Below, piece by piece: positions 10,171 through 21,985 of a stretch of DNA of 64,000 bases (the first letter of the stretch is position 1; each line of letters starts with the position of its first letter). Made by a program: the position numbers and the translations under genes. The notes under the pieces are model-generated. The model was given only the letters and a program-made list of their open reading frames with translations. It searched no databases and was not told where the DNA came from. The stretch comes from Tolypocladium sp. Sup5 PDA-1 (lineage: Eukaryota > Ascomycota > Sordariomycetes > Hypocreales > Ophiocordycipitaceae), in NCBI GenBank assembly GCA_000750105.3, contig JPHH03000002.1:1054001-1118000 (forward strand), given 5' to 3'.

Positions 10171-12554
10171 AGAGCCTACCGGACTGGCATGGCATGGCGG
10201 GCGTGGAGATGCGAAGGGTCCGGGTCCGGGATGGGGGCAAGATTCGATATTGGACGGCATATATAGCTGTGGGCGTTGATTTACGGCAGGGGAATGCGCG
10301 GCGCTGGAGTCTGGAGCTGCCTGAGCGGGATACAATAGTTCCCGTATACGGAGTATGCGTGTGCGTATTGTATTGTATTGCATTGTGCGGAGTAGCAGCT
10401 GTCTCGGTGGACAGGGACAACGGTGTGGATGCGTTGCTGGTAATGTTACCTCTATGCCAAGCAGAGGAGTCGAGACATGTCAAGGCCTGTCACGACGAGG
10501 GTTGCTACAAGCCGAGATTCCATATCGCGCCTCTCATTGTCTCCTTTCGCAACATTCAGGAGACGCAAACTCGGTAGGGGTGTCGATGTTGCGCCGAAGC
10601 GCCGGGTCGGGGATAGAACGGGAGCGCGTGGGGGTGACGGTGACGGTTGCGCCTTGACCGGCGGGTCCTTTGTTGGGCGCCCTGTCACCGACGTCACCGA
10701 AAAGCCTCCACGGCCGAGTCTGGCGCTGGACTGAATCAGCGGGCAACGGTGATGAAGAGCAAAGACTCAGGGTCCGGGCCCCATAAATAAAGGGTTACTA
10801 AAAAACTGGAGGCGGCAACTCGTAAGTCTACATACCCGGTCGACGCCCACGGCCACGACGCCCGGCGCCGCCACGCGAGAAAACGGGCTAATCGAGGCTG
10901 TGGCTTGGGCTGCCAGTGGCCACTGCCAGCTAATTAGCCTGGCGGTCTCCGTACGGACTAATAAGGTCGGTGCAGCGGGGGCAGCGGGCAGCCGCCAGCC
11001 GCCAGCGGGAGCCGTTTTTTTTCTTCGCCTGCAGCATGCACGAGCCAGCGCCTTTAGCCAGGTATTTCCCAGCGCGGCGACGCTTGCGTGACACCCACAT
11101 CCGAATCGTACGATGTTGGATCCATCCTTGCCATCCTGGATCCATCCGGCACATGCCGCACCCCCCCTTGCCCACCCGAACTTCGTCGCTGCCGTCAAGG
11201 CTCCGATCCACCGCTGCATCTCGTACGGAGTATCCGTACCCGCCGACGACCTTGGCCCTGTGCTGCGGTGCTCGCTTGCGACTCTTCACGGTCGGTCGCC
11301 AGCGCCAATTCTTCGCTTTGCTGCCTCTTCGGGCTGCCGTTCCATCGATCCTCCACTCCCATAAAATCGACCCCCCCCGGCTGCCCTTGGCTCCTGCCTG
11401 CCCTTGGCACGGCCTCCTCCGTACAGTACGAGTACTCGTACATGCTGCGGCAACTGGCAACTGGCAACTGGCAAGGGCAAGAAGCAAGGACCACCCACCA
11501 CCACTCACGCACGCTTCCGCACCTGCAGCAAAGGCCGGGTACTTGTATCCGTAGTCCGTACTCGTACGGATACTTGCAGTCCCCTCCAGCCAACGGCACA
11601 GCGCCCTGCCTTATACAAGTACATCCACCTCGACGCGCCCCTTGCCCTGCTTGTCATCAACATGCTGATGCAGTCTCTGGTTGTTGCAGGTTTCAGAACC
11701 CAAACTCGCAGACCCCCCCTGCCCGCTCCCCCCCAATCCCGCGTACTTCCGGGCTGCTGCTGCCTCTGTCTGCACTTTGCTCCGAGTCTGCGCTGCTGCG
11801 ACGACCGAGCTGCATACCCTACCTTGCCTGACTTGAGGTACGCTGAGCTGGGCTGAGCCGAGCTCATCAATCTGCCCGCATCTCTCCCATCGCCTCGCCT
11901 CGCCTTTTCGACGGTCCGCGTCTGTTTCGTTCGTCGCAGGCAAACAAGTTTGTGTGCCTCGCTCGTCCCACCGCGCCCCGTGACTGGATTGCCCGTCGCC
12001 AGCCGATCCGATCTCGCAGCGCTCGACGAGACACACTCTGCTCTGTATCCGTACGCTGCTCGCATACCTTGCTCCCAACGGCCCAGAGAGGAACAATCTC
12101 GACGAGGGCCCTGGCTTGGTGCATCGCCTGGCCTCAACCTTGCCTTGGTTCGGCCATCGCCTGCAGACAAAGTCGAACGAGGACCACCACCACCTCGTCC
12201 GATCCCCCCTCAACCACACGACAGAGGTGAACACACCACGCACGTCAGCTCGCACTCACACAGGCTACGGCAGCAGTTGGGAACCACCCCTCCCCTCCCT
12301 CCCGCCTCGCTGTCTTGTCTGTCGAGCGTGCTGCTTCGAGAAATTCGAGAACCTTCCTTGCCTGCCTCGGTAGCCAGTGGGTTAGGCCTCGAGCCAGCGA
12401 TCCGAGCTGACGGAATCGGCACATCTCGCGCATCGGGCGGCCAACCTCGCTGCACGCCGTCCTAGGCGCCTGCTTACCTGCCTTTGGCATCTGATCCGAT
12501 TTCCGGCTCCCTACCCAGGCGGCGCGGCCCTCAGCTGCTGCGTCTCACGCCCCC
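10171..12554. promoter_or_regulatory. Long upstream/leader region of the SREBP gene
   Basis: This 2.4 kb contains no supported gene. The last 1.4 kb becomes pyrimidine-rich, as expected of a long fungal 5' leader. It holds two copies of the TACGGAGTA word (10347-10355 and 11224-11232), a threefold 7-bp tandem repeat CAACTGG/GGCAACT (about 11451-11473) and several GTAC-rich imperfect palindromes near 11420-11440 and 11555-11575. Short frames on both strands look like noise. Confidence 0.4.
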
Positions 12555-15544
12555 ATGGCCGACGACGACTCCACGAGCCGATTTGGGCTCGACGAGCCAG
12601 TGTTCGGCTTTATGGGCGATGGCGCTGCTGTCTCGGACGCAAACTCAGATCCCTCCAACCCTCCCGCAGACGGCACCTCCCAGCCCTTCTATGGCTCTTC
12701 TTCCACCTGGGACTTCCAAGTCACTCCCCCGTTCGACTCCTTTGACGTCAGCTCCGCTGGCACCGCGCCTCCGGCCCAAGCCGGCGCTGTGACCACTTCG
12801 TGGCCGCTCACTGCCTTTGACCAGCCGTCGCGGCCCCAGGCCCACGCCGTATCCCCCTCGTTCGACGGCTTGCCGCCGTCCAATGTTGACTCGGCGACCG
12901 CCTTCGGGTCCAACCCGGGCACCTCTGCCCAGAGCAGACCCCCAGTACTTGCAGTTGCCCAAGCTGGTGTTGGTTCGGTGGCTTCCATGTCGACTGAGGA
13001 GCTTCGAAACATCGCCATGCCACCTCATCTCCAATACAACTCCCCCAACAGCGCGTCCAGCCCCGACTCGGCCAGAAGCGACGCCAAGGCTGGAGCCGGC
13101 TCTTCTCCCGACCTGGGCGGCCCGTCCGCCAAGAAGGATAGCCGCAAGCGAAAAGTGACTGATGAGTTGGACGAAGACGACGACATGGACGACGAGGACA
13201 AGCCCGTCAAGAAGACGGCGCACAACATGATCGAAAAGAGGTATCGGACCAACATCAACGACAAGATTGCCGCGCTGCGTGATAGCGTCCCCAGTCTGAG
13301 AATCATGTCCAAGAGCGCCAGGGGCGAAGACACGACCGAGGACCGCGAGGAGCTTCACGGCCTGACGCCCGCACACAAGCTGAACAAGGCAACCGTAAGG
13401 CATACATACGCACATTGACGTTCTCGCTTTTCTAACCGGCGACGCAGGTCCTGAGCAAAGCGACCGAGTACATCCGCCACCTCGAGAAGCGCAACAACCG
13501 ACTGGCGGACGAAAACCTCACCATGAAGGATAGAATAGCGGCTTTCGAGAAGCTGTTCATGGCCGGCGCGATGAACGGCTCAATTAGCCCGATGCAACAC
13601 CCGCCGACGCCGATGCAATACGCCCAAGACAACCGCCAGCAGTTTGCCAACTCACCCATGGCCGCGTCCCAGGATGGCGGCGGCAACACCCCAGGCATGA
13701 TCAATGTGCCGGACGACATGAAACGAATCATCTCTGCCCAGATGGCCGTCGGCCAGCCGTACCCCGTGCCTCAGCAACCGTTTCGTGGCGGCAACCCGGC
13801 CGTGATACGCCAACAGCAAATACAACAGCACCAACAGATGCAGCAAAACGGCTGGATCAGCAACGCCAGCCCTTACTTTGGGAAGCTCATGGTCGGCTCC
13901 CTTGCTGGCCTCATGATTCTGGAAGCCATTCGAGAAGATGAGGTGAGCAACGAAAAACCAGAAGGCCGCGGCCTATTCGCCTTGCCGGTCCAGGTCCTCG
14001 GACGTGTATCGTCGACTCTCGACCTCCACGTCATGGGATACCATGTCCACACCTCGCTCAAACTGCTGTTGTTCTTGGGAGCCATGCTGTGGATCTTTGT
14101 GCCGTCGCTGTTCGCGGCATCTGGAGCAAAGTTCAAGAAGCAGCAGGCGACCGCCTTGAGGGCGGCGCCATCCCTGGCGTCCTCAATCCACGTGCGCCGC
14201 CAAGCGTGGCTCACAGCCATCCAGACAGTCTGGGTGCCTCGACATAACTTTTTCCTGGAAGCGGCTGCACTGGTTCTCAAGGCTATGAAGCTCAGCCTGC
14301 GCAACGCCATCGGCGTCCACGGCTACCAGATGTTGACGGGGTTGACCGAGGAGCAGGAGACTGCCAGAGTCCAGGCGTGGTCGATTGCGCTCGACTCGCA
14401 GCTGGCGGGAGGCGACATGGATATCTGCAAGAGCCGCCTGATTTTGACCTTGCTCGCCTCGGGCACTGTGCCCGACACGCCCGCCCGCTTGATGCTCAAG
14501 GCGCTCCATATCCGCATCCTTCTGTGGGATCTGAGCCACAACCACTGGCAGCTGGGAGCCATCAACACCATCGCAGCAAAACTTGCAAGAAAGCGGTGGA
14601 ACGAGGCCCGCCAGTTGAACCGGATGCTGGTCCAGCTGCGCCGCGGATCTTCGACGCAGAACGAGAATGAGCTGCCAGACCATCTTGTCGCGCTGGTGGA
14701 GCAGGAATGCGACGACGTCCTGAGTGCTTCCGTCATCCAACGCGCCCATAACCTGGCGTTCAACGTGGACACGGCTCATGACGTGGATGCCCACATCGAC
14801 GGCATGGATACCGTGGTTGAGGACACCGCCGTGGGCTCGCCGATGGATGCCGTTGCGGCTTGGTGGTCGACCGAAACCTTGCATCACGTCCTGACGGCCA
14901 CCCTGGACGAGGATGCCCAGAGTCTGGCTAACAAGGCACAAAAGATCGAACTGGCCATCAAGATGGCCCCAATTGGCTCTGTCGCTCAACTTCGCGCCAT
15001 ATTGGCGCGCGCCGTTTTCGTCAAAGAGTTTCGTGCCGACAGCATCGAAGCGGCTGGCGAGGCGATGACGGCAGATGGGATCGAGAGCCATTTCTGCGGC
15101 TCGGCACTGACCATTGCACCTTGCCCGCACGCCTCTAATCGGGACCTCGAGCTCACTCTGGACTGTGCGCTAGCCATTAAGCATCTCAGCCGGACCACGA
15201 CCCTGACAGCTGCCGATATCCGGCATCTTCATTTCGTCGACTCGATCACAAAGCCGGAGTACATGTCGGCCATGACACTGTTGGGATTTACCGCGTGCAT
15301 GGACCTGATGAAGAAGTTCCTGGAGCACCAGCGGATAAGAGACGAATTTGAGCCGATGTTGGCCAGATTGTCGAGCAACCTCCGGATCTGGATAGGCAAG
15401 CCATGGGCAGACAAATGCGGCGTCAGCTCCGAACTTCGCAACAAGGTGGTTGAGCGATGTCTGGCGGCGACCAAGGCCGTGGACGGATCCGAGCGCGACA
15501 CTGGATACGGCAGCATGAGCGAAGCTGAAGAAATGGATACTTGA
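12555..15544 (+). CDS. sre1: Sterol regulatory element-binding protein (SREBP, bHLH-ZIP membrane-bound transcription factor)
   Basis: Two exons, 12555-13394 and 13448-15544, encode 978 residues; the 53-bp intron falls between codons inside the bHLH region. In fungi SREBP is anchored in the endoplasmic reticulum, is released by cleavage when sterol or oxygen is low, and activates ergosterol, hypoxia and iron genes. The bHLH spans about residues 217-305 (AHNMIEKRYRTNINDKIAAL; the Tyr in KRYR is the SREBP signature replacing the Arg of other bHLH proteins), with a long acidic/basic loop and helix 2 KATVLSKATEYIRHLEKRN. Two hydrophobic helices at about 423-441 and 482-503 fit the hairpin anchor. 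The C-terminal domain (from about 560) matches the fungal SREBP C-terminal domain DUF2014. The N-terminal 200 residues are a Ser/Pro/acidic activation region. The gene corresponds to SrbA/Sre1; which paralogue naming applies is not decided here. Confidence 0.95.
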
Positions 15545-16769
15545 CGGGCCTTGTTTTTGTTTCGGGCCAACTCGGCGTTGGGGATTCGTTTGTGGCGACA
15601 ACTACGAAGGCACTCCACTTGATTTGCATCACTTTCACGCCTCTTCTTTGCTACGAATACTGTACGATCATGGGCAAACTATCTCGTCGAACGGGAAAGC
15701 TTGATTTTACGTTTCTCTTTGTCTTGAAACAAATTGGTGCATGGAAGGTTGGGGGTATGGGGACCTGCGTGACCAAGCAGAGGGAGTATAGAGGCAGGTA
15801 AAAAGCAACGGGGGTCACAGTGCTGGTTTGCTCTCATTTTTCATCTTTGTCTGCTTCTACTTGACTCGTTCTTGTCATACTACTTTATATTTCTGGCAGG
15901 ACCAAGTTTTCAGGGACAGCCGACTTAATGATGTTGGGCTAGACTGGGGAGACCTACATGGGTCGCTGATGCGTCAGGCAATGAGAGCTTTAGCCAGTAT
16001 AGATTCCCATAGCTACCGACTTTCTCTCACTTTTGTGCGCACCTTGCTTGGTGATTGGTGTCAAGGTGGCTCCGTGTTGACATAGTTGCAGGCCAACGGA
16101 CATGACGGGATGTCAAGGCACAACCCGTGATACCCGAGACATTGGGGCACGCACGTCTTAAACCCGCCATGTTTCCACCCGTTGGCCCTAAAAGCGGCTG
16201 CAACGGGTGAGCTAATGCAGGTCACTTCGCATGTGCCAATCAGGCCTTTATCGGCCGGCTCGCAAACTCTTACACGCCATTGGCCAGTTGACGCATAAGG
16301 ACGCTGACGGAAGAAACCACCGCATTCCCCCATGGAACACGCCGGGGCCTCGAGCAGACACGAGGATTGGTTGCTGAGGAGGTGTGCTTGGCTGAGATGG
16401 GTTGGCTCAGAACGTGAGGATTCTGTTGGTACGTGGTTGTGGTGGCGCTGATGGTGTCGGCTTTGTTGGGCTTGAGGGGTTCACGGCATACCATGTGGGC
16501 CAGCTCTTCGTCAGGAACAGAATATTCGGACTGGCATCGAGCCCCAAGTCCGTCGAGTATTTCCCGACTCCGAGAGCAGCATACCTTGTAGACGCTGTAT
16601 CATAAACTTCTCTTACCTACAAGCGTGAGGATGTGCTATGCAACTGCTTGCCCCATCCCCAATGTGACTTCGTGTTCTCCAAGTGATACGCATTTTAGGA
16701 TAGGACAAGCGAAATACGTATGGGGGTAATCTGATGGTCCATTATAGAACATGTTGACCATACATCTAT
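15545..16769. other. Convergent 3' region between SREBP and niiA, no gene seen
   Basis: This 1.2 kb separates two genes that point at each other. It contains T-rich downstream sequence of the SREBP gene and no convincing ORF or RNA gene. Confidence 0.5.
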
Positions 16770-19700
16770 CTACCACTCAGGAGCAACGCCGCAGCCTCCT
16801 CCAACCATCAGCTCAACTGGCTTCACCATCTTAACCCCCGTCGGCTTGACGCCATTCGGCTTCCTCGCCCGCTGCCCGACAAATCGAATCTTCTTGTCCA
16901 GCTCCGCAAACGGCGGCTCGCCGCTCTCCCCCTTGCGCACCATCCACCGGCTCGTGCCCAGCGCCGCGTCCAGCTCCTCCACGGGCGGGAGCTTGAGGTA
17001 CAGCATGCCGTCCGAGCGGACCTGCACGGGGAACGTGGCGATGGAGAGCGCAGAGTCGTTGCTGCACGAGCCGCTGCTCAGGTCAAAGTTGCGCTTGTGG
17101 TGTGGGCAGGAGATCCATGGAGATGTGGTAGGTGGCGGCGATGCGTCTTCTCCGGACTTTTCATGGCAGGGGCTTTGGCCGAGGAGACCGTCGGACAGGA
17201 CAAACGCTCTCTTGTGAGGGCACATTTGCTGTGTGGCGTAGAACCGGCCACGGAAGCGCCAGACAGCGAGTTGCGTGTCGCTGCGCTTGATGTTCGCGGA
17301 GACGCCGTTGGGGAGCTCATCGGCGCCGTCAAAGTACGACGCCCCGATGATGGGCTGCCACGACATGCTGCTCCATTTCTCTCGCAGGCCCTTGAAGTCC
17401 TCTGTCGCCGAGTCCTTGGCCCAGAAGACGGGCCGACTCTGGCCCCTCTCTTGCTCGACCTCCACGTTGTCGACGCCGGCGTCTGTATTCTGGAACTGCT
17501 TGAACTTGGCTGCAATGGCGGGGCTCTTGATGGCTTCCGCCCACTCGTCGAAGAAGCTGCCAACAAGCTCCTGCATCTGTGATTCAAGAGAGGCACATAT
17601 ACCCAACTTATCTTCGAGGACTACCTCCTGCAGGTACTTGATACCGCCAGGCAAGCTCTCAATCCAGGGAGCCGTGCGCTGAAGCTTGTCGGCCGTGCGC
17701 ATGTAAAACATCAGATATCGGTCGAGGATAGGAACGACGTCGGCCGGGGGGACGTCCTTGGCCAGGAGCTCTGCGTGTCTTGGTTTCGCGCCGCCGTTTC
17801 CAGCGACAAAGATGTTGAAGCCCTTTTCCGTGGCAATCAGACCGAAGCTGGGCAGAGTTAGCTTTGATGCTAGGCAGGCGAAAGGGAGGAGCCATACTCT
17901 TTGCTCTGAGCCTCGGCACATTCACGCACGCAGCCACTTACACCACCCTTGATCTTGTGTGGTGCCCGTATGCTCTTGTACCGCTCCTCGAGACGCACTG
18001 CCATGCCGACGCTGTCGCCGATACCAAACCTGCACCAGGTAGAGCCCACGCAGCTCTTGACTGTTCTCAGCGACTTGGCGTAGGCGTGGCCAGATTCCAT
18101 TCCGGCCGCCACAAGCTGACTCCAGATGTCGAGAAGATCCTGTTTTCTAGCGCCAAACATGTCGATGCGCTGTCCGCCAGTAATTTTGGTGTACAAGTTG
18201 TATTTTTTGGCCACCTCGCCAATGGCAACCAGCCTGTCAGGGGTAATCTCGCCACCAGGTACCCGGGGGACGACAGAGTAGGTGCCGTTCCGCTGGATGT
18301 TGCCCAGGAAGCGGTCGTTGGTATCTTGCAGCCCGTGAATCGGCTTCTCCATCACATGCTTGTTCCACAGCGACGCAAAGATACTGCCCACGGCAGGCTT
18401 GCACAGCTCGCATCCCGAGCTGTCCTTGTCGTTACCCGCCTCCCGCATCACCTCTGCCAGTGTCTTTAACCGCTTCGCCATGACGATGTTGTATAGATCG
18501 GCGCGTGAGAAGTTGAAGTGCGAGCACAAGTAGTTTTTGACTTCGTTGCCCAAGGCGGCCATGGTCTTCTTGAAGATTGTGGTGACGAGGGGCATGCAGC
18601 CACCGCACCCTGTACCGGCCTTGGTGCAGGACTTGATGGCTCCGATATCTTTGCAAGAGCCGTCTTTGACGCAGCCGACGACGTCGCCCTTGGTGACATT
18701 GTGACAGGAGCAAATCTGGGTGTCGTCGTCCAGATCATCCCCCTCGTCGCCTTCTTTCCTTGAGCCAAGGATAAGTTGGCTCGGAGGGACGTCGAGTACC
18801 TTCATGTTCTTGACCATTGGTACCATCTTGACGTAGTCTTTGGTGTCGCCAATCATCATACCGCCCAAGAGATATTTGCCGTCCGCAGTGAAGATGTATT
18901 TCTTGTAGACGTTCTGGAACGGGTCCTTGTAAGTCAACGTCTTGACAGTGATTTCAGGCAGGCCCGTTGCCGAGTCCCCGTTTTGAAGCCTCTTCGCATG
19001 CCGCGCAGGCAGTTGTTTTGGTCCATCACGGTCGGCGAAAAAGTCACCGAAACTGGCGACATCGACTCCCAGAAGCTTCAGCTTGGTGCTAAGGTCGGGG
19101 CGTTTGAACGTCCTGGGAGCGTGGAGTTTGGCCTGTGTGAGGTTGAACGCAAGGACATCGGCCATTTCGACTCCCGGAGCAATGAGACCGAACGTCTGGC
19201 TCTTCCAGCTTGCGCACTCTCCAATGGCATAAATGTCCGGATGACTGGTGGCGAGATCGTCGTTCACAACAATACCACCGCCACGCTCGGCGCATCCGAG
19301 GCCTGACTTGCGAGCAAGGCCGTCCCTCGCTCTGATTCCAATTGCAAAGCATATAGTTGAGCAATCAGTCTCCTCGCCGTCTTCGAAAACCACCCCCGTG
19401 ACGCTGTTGTCTTCGTCCACGTTGATACGCTGAACTCGCTTACTGAGTAGCACGTCCAGGCCCAGGGCTCTGACTTGTTGGACGACCATGGTGCCAGCGT
19501 CTTCGTCCAGTTGCCGGCTGAGTACCCATCGGTTTCGCTCAACCAGTTTCACCTGTGCAAATGACTGCAGGTCCATCATGGCTTTCGCAGCTTCGAGGCC
19601 AAGCAGGCCACCACCGACGACTGTGCCAACGGTGCCTTTCTTCGTATCGGCAAACTCAATCAGGTTTATCAGGTCGTCGATCGTCCGGTAGACAAACACG

Positions 19701-20196
19701 CCGCTGGCATCGTAGCCAGGGGTATGGCGGGGGAGCAAGGCATCAGAGCCGGTCGCGAGAACCAGGATATCGTACGGGACAACATTTCCATTTGCACAAC
19801 TGACCGTCTTTTGCTCGGAGTTGATGTCGACGACCTTGGTGTTGATGTGATATCCCAGTGCGTCTTTCGGAGCACTTGTGTACTGCACCACGTCAGAATC
19901 CTCTTCGCGGATGGCGGAAAGCGGGGAGATGTACCCATTCGGCTGGGTTGAGATGGAGGTTCTCGACTTTGCGATGCTCGAAGAAGCTTGTGAGGCCGAC
20001 TCGATTATACGCCAGGTGGGATTCTTCCCCTAGGACGGTAATGCTGTATTCTCGTGCCCGCGCGTCGTATTTAAGGAGTTTCTCTCTGATCCGCGTTAGA
20101 GTAAGAAGGGAGCATCGATAACACTCAAACTCACACAAAGGCAATGCCCACCATTCCCAGGCCAACAACCACCACTTTCTTCGTTACCTCAGCCAT
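16770..20196 (-). CDS. niiA: Assimilatory nitrite reductase [NAD(P)H]
   Basis: Reduces nitrite to ammonium with six electrons from NAD(P)H, in the cytoplasm. Four exons, read on the minus strand, 20196-20135, 20085-19935, 19882-17898 and 17847-16770, give 1091 residues, the usual size. In order: an N-terminal FAD pyridine-nucleotide oxidoreductase (KVVVVGLGMVG near residue 6); a BFD-like [2Fe-2S] domain near 460 (CSCHN, then CTKAGTGCGGC); sirohaem/ferredoxin-like half-domains; the 4Fe-4S/sirohaem cysteines as C-X5-C (CVGSTWC) and C-X3-C (CVREC); and a C-terminal Rieske-type domain with CPHKR and CPHHK. All cofactor ligands are present, so it should be active. Its promoter carries a NirA-type site and GATA motifs. 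Neither nitrate reductase nor a nitrate transporter is adjacent, unlike the clustered arrangement in Aspergillus. Confidence 0.97.
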
Positions 20197-21186
20197 GGCT
20201 AATGCTTAACGGTTGTAGAATGCTAGGTAGGGCCGTTCCTCGCCCGGAGGGGCCTCAAGGAGCCACCCGGGTATATACATTGTCATTTCTCAAAATCTCA
20301 CGACCATCAGGTGACTTGAGTAATGATTCGAATACCTCCGGTTCCTGATACAGCACGCCTGCCTCGGAGTAAATTATTGAATCATCCCCAGCGTAACTGG
20401 AGGCGATGTTGATAAGGCTCCGGCGACGATAGTGCATTGCCCAATCATCTCGAGGCGGCACCCGAGCAGCGATGGTCCGCGGAGAAGGACAAATGCCGTT
20501 TCACGTGGGTCCGGGGATGAGGGCGCGTCGTTGTTATCGCTATCACGAGCATGAAAGCTGCTGGCGGGTTATTTTCTGAATGTATTGATGGTGGTCAATG
20601 TGACCCAGTCTGGCTCCTGTCATCCTCTGCCTCTAACATGGCGCCTTGTCGACGAAGCACAACCAGGCTCTCCATTTCGGGTATTCCTTTGCAAGAGATC
20701 CGGGGATGGGGCCGAGGAAGAGTGCGCAACTTTATCGCTAAGGCTGTGGAGTGGTCTGATAGGGACAAGATGACCGATCGTGCCCAACTGATTGGCTCAC
20801 GCTTCAACCGTCGAGGTCCTTATCAGCGGCGGTCCATTATCCAGGGACAGCACATCTTGAGCCCGTCATTGGCCTGTGAGTCCTTTGCATTGTCGTGGTT
20901 GGAGAGAGGCAGCCGCTAGGTGGCTTGCTCGTGCGTTTTCTTTTCCATCCAGACTGTCGTGGATTCTGCGGTTTCGTGTCGCGGAGATGCGACTTCCAGA
21001 ATGGCATGCAGGTGCTGCGAGTCCAGGGGCTAGGAGATAACAGGCATCGCAGCACGTGGCTTGCCCCGCTGCGTCATTCTGGGAGGCGGCCCCTCTGAGC
21101 TCCGATCTCACCCCACCTCATTATCCGACCTCCAACCTCCAAACCAACGCCAACACAAGGGCCATTGCCAACATCCTCGCCCCAAG
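20197..21186. promoter_or_regulatory. Divergent promoter of niiA (-) and vps25 (+)
   Basis: In this 990 bp I see a NirA-type site (separate entry), GATA-factor motifs (TGATAA near 20408, a TTATC/TATCA pair near 20534-20545) fitting AreA/Nit2 nitrogen control, and a reverse CCAAT box near 20790. A 68-codon minus-strand frame at 20255-20461 lies just upstream of niiA in the same direction; I do not recognise it and do not call it a gene. Confidence 0.5.
20477..20484 (-). promoter_or_regulatory. Candidate NirA/Nit4 binding site upstream of niiA
   Basis: The plus strand reads CCGCGGAG, that is CTCCGCGG in niiA orientation. This matches the CTCCGHGG consensus known for the nitrate regulator NirA in Aspergillus. 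It sits 281 bp before the niiA ATG, in a region that also has GATA motifs. The match is exact, but binding is inferred. Confidence 0.6.
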
Positions 21187-21802
21187 ATGGCCGCCGCCGC
21201 ACCCTCACCAGCCGCCCCCTTCCCCTTCCCCCGCGAGTACCACTTCCCGGCCTTCTTCACCCGCCAGACGAACCTCACCACGCACCACGCCCAGCTCACA
21301 AAGTGGTCCGCCCTCGTCCTCGCCTACGCCCGCCACCACCGCCTCTTCCGCCTGCACCTCTCCGCCGCCGCCGACTCGGACCTCTTCCGCAACCGCCGCA
21401 TCGACCGCCGCCTCGGGCCCGCCGACATCCGCGAGCTCCTCGACTTCATGCGCAAGGACGGCCGCGCCGAGTACCTCGCCAAGGACTCGGCCGGCGACGT
21501 CGTCTTCGTCTACTGGCGCAAGCCCGAGGAGTGGGCCGCCATCGTCGAGGGCTATGTCGAGGAGACGGGGCAAAAGGGCAGTGTGCTGACGGTGTATGAG
21601 TTGACCGAGGGGGAGGGCACGAGAGGGACTGGTGAGTCGCTGCACCGATACCCGGTCTTGAACTTGAATGTGCTGACGGAGGACAACAGCACTACACGGC
21701 ATGGACAACGAGGTGCTCCTCAAAGCGCTGAATATCCTCGTCAAGCGGGGCAAAGCACAAATCTTCGGCCAAGACGACTCTCCCGGTGTCAAGTTCTTCT
21801 GA
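21187..21802 (+). CDS. vps25: ESCRT-II complex subunit Vps25
   Basis: Two exons, 21187-21631 and 21690-21802, encode 185 residues, close to yeast Vps25. Vps25 is the winged-helix arm of ESCRT-II, which sorts ubiquitinated cargo into multivesicular bodies and recruits ESCRT-III. The aromatic/proline N-terminus (FPFPREYHFPAFFTRQTNLTT) is the Vps22/Vps36-binding element of the family. LDFMRKDGRAEYL and VYWRKPEEWAAIVEGYVEETGQKGSVLTVYEL form the first and the start of the second winged helix, and exon 2 completes it (MDNEVLLKALNILVKRGKAQ). Splicing ACT-G/CA restores the frame exactly. It converges with the Brc1-like gene, 183 bp apart. Confidence 0.93.
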
Positions 21803-21985
21803 TCATTGTTCTGCAGACGTACACAGCACTACATGCAAATACTCCGACAGCACGCATCTCCAACATGGCTGCGCTCCGCCACGTAGGCTACGACCACCTC
21901 GGCGAAATCCAAGCCCCGGGCATCCTGTTCCAGGGCAAACTCCAAAACTCCGTCATCAAATGCGTCAAAGCCCGGCCAAGCCCTC

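Noticed and set aside
14183..15130. Minus-strand frame of 315 codons
   Set aside because: It is antisense to the SREBP C-terminal domain; no motif.
20255..20461. 68-codon minus-strand frame just upstream of niiA
   Set aside because: It sits inside the niiA promoter with no motif or start context to support a gene. It could be a remnant, but it is not called.
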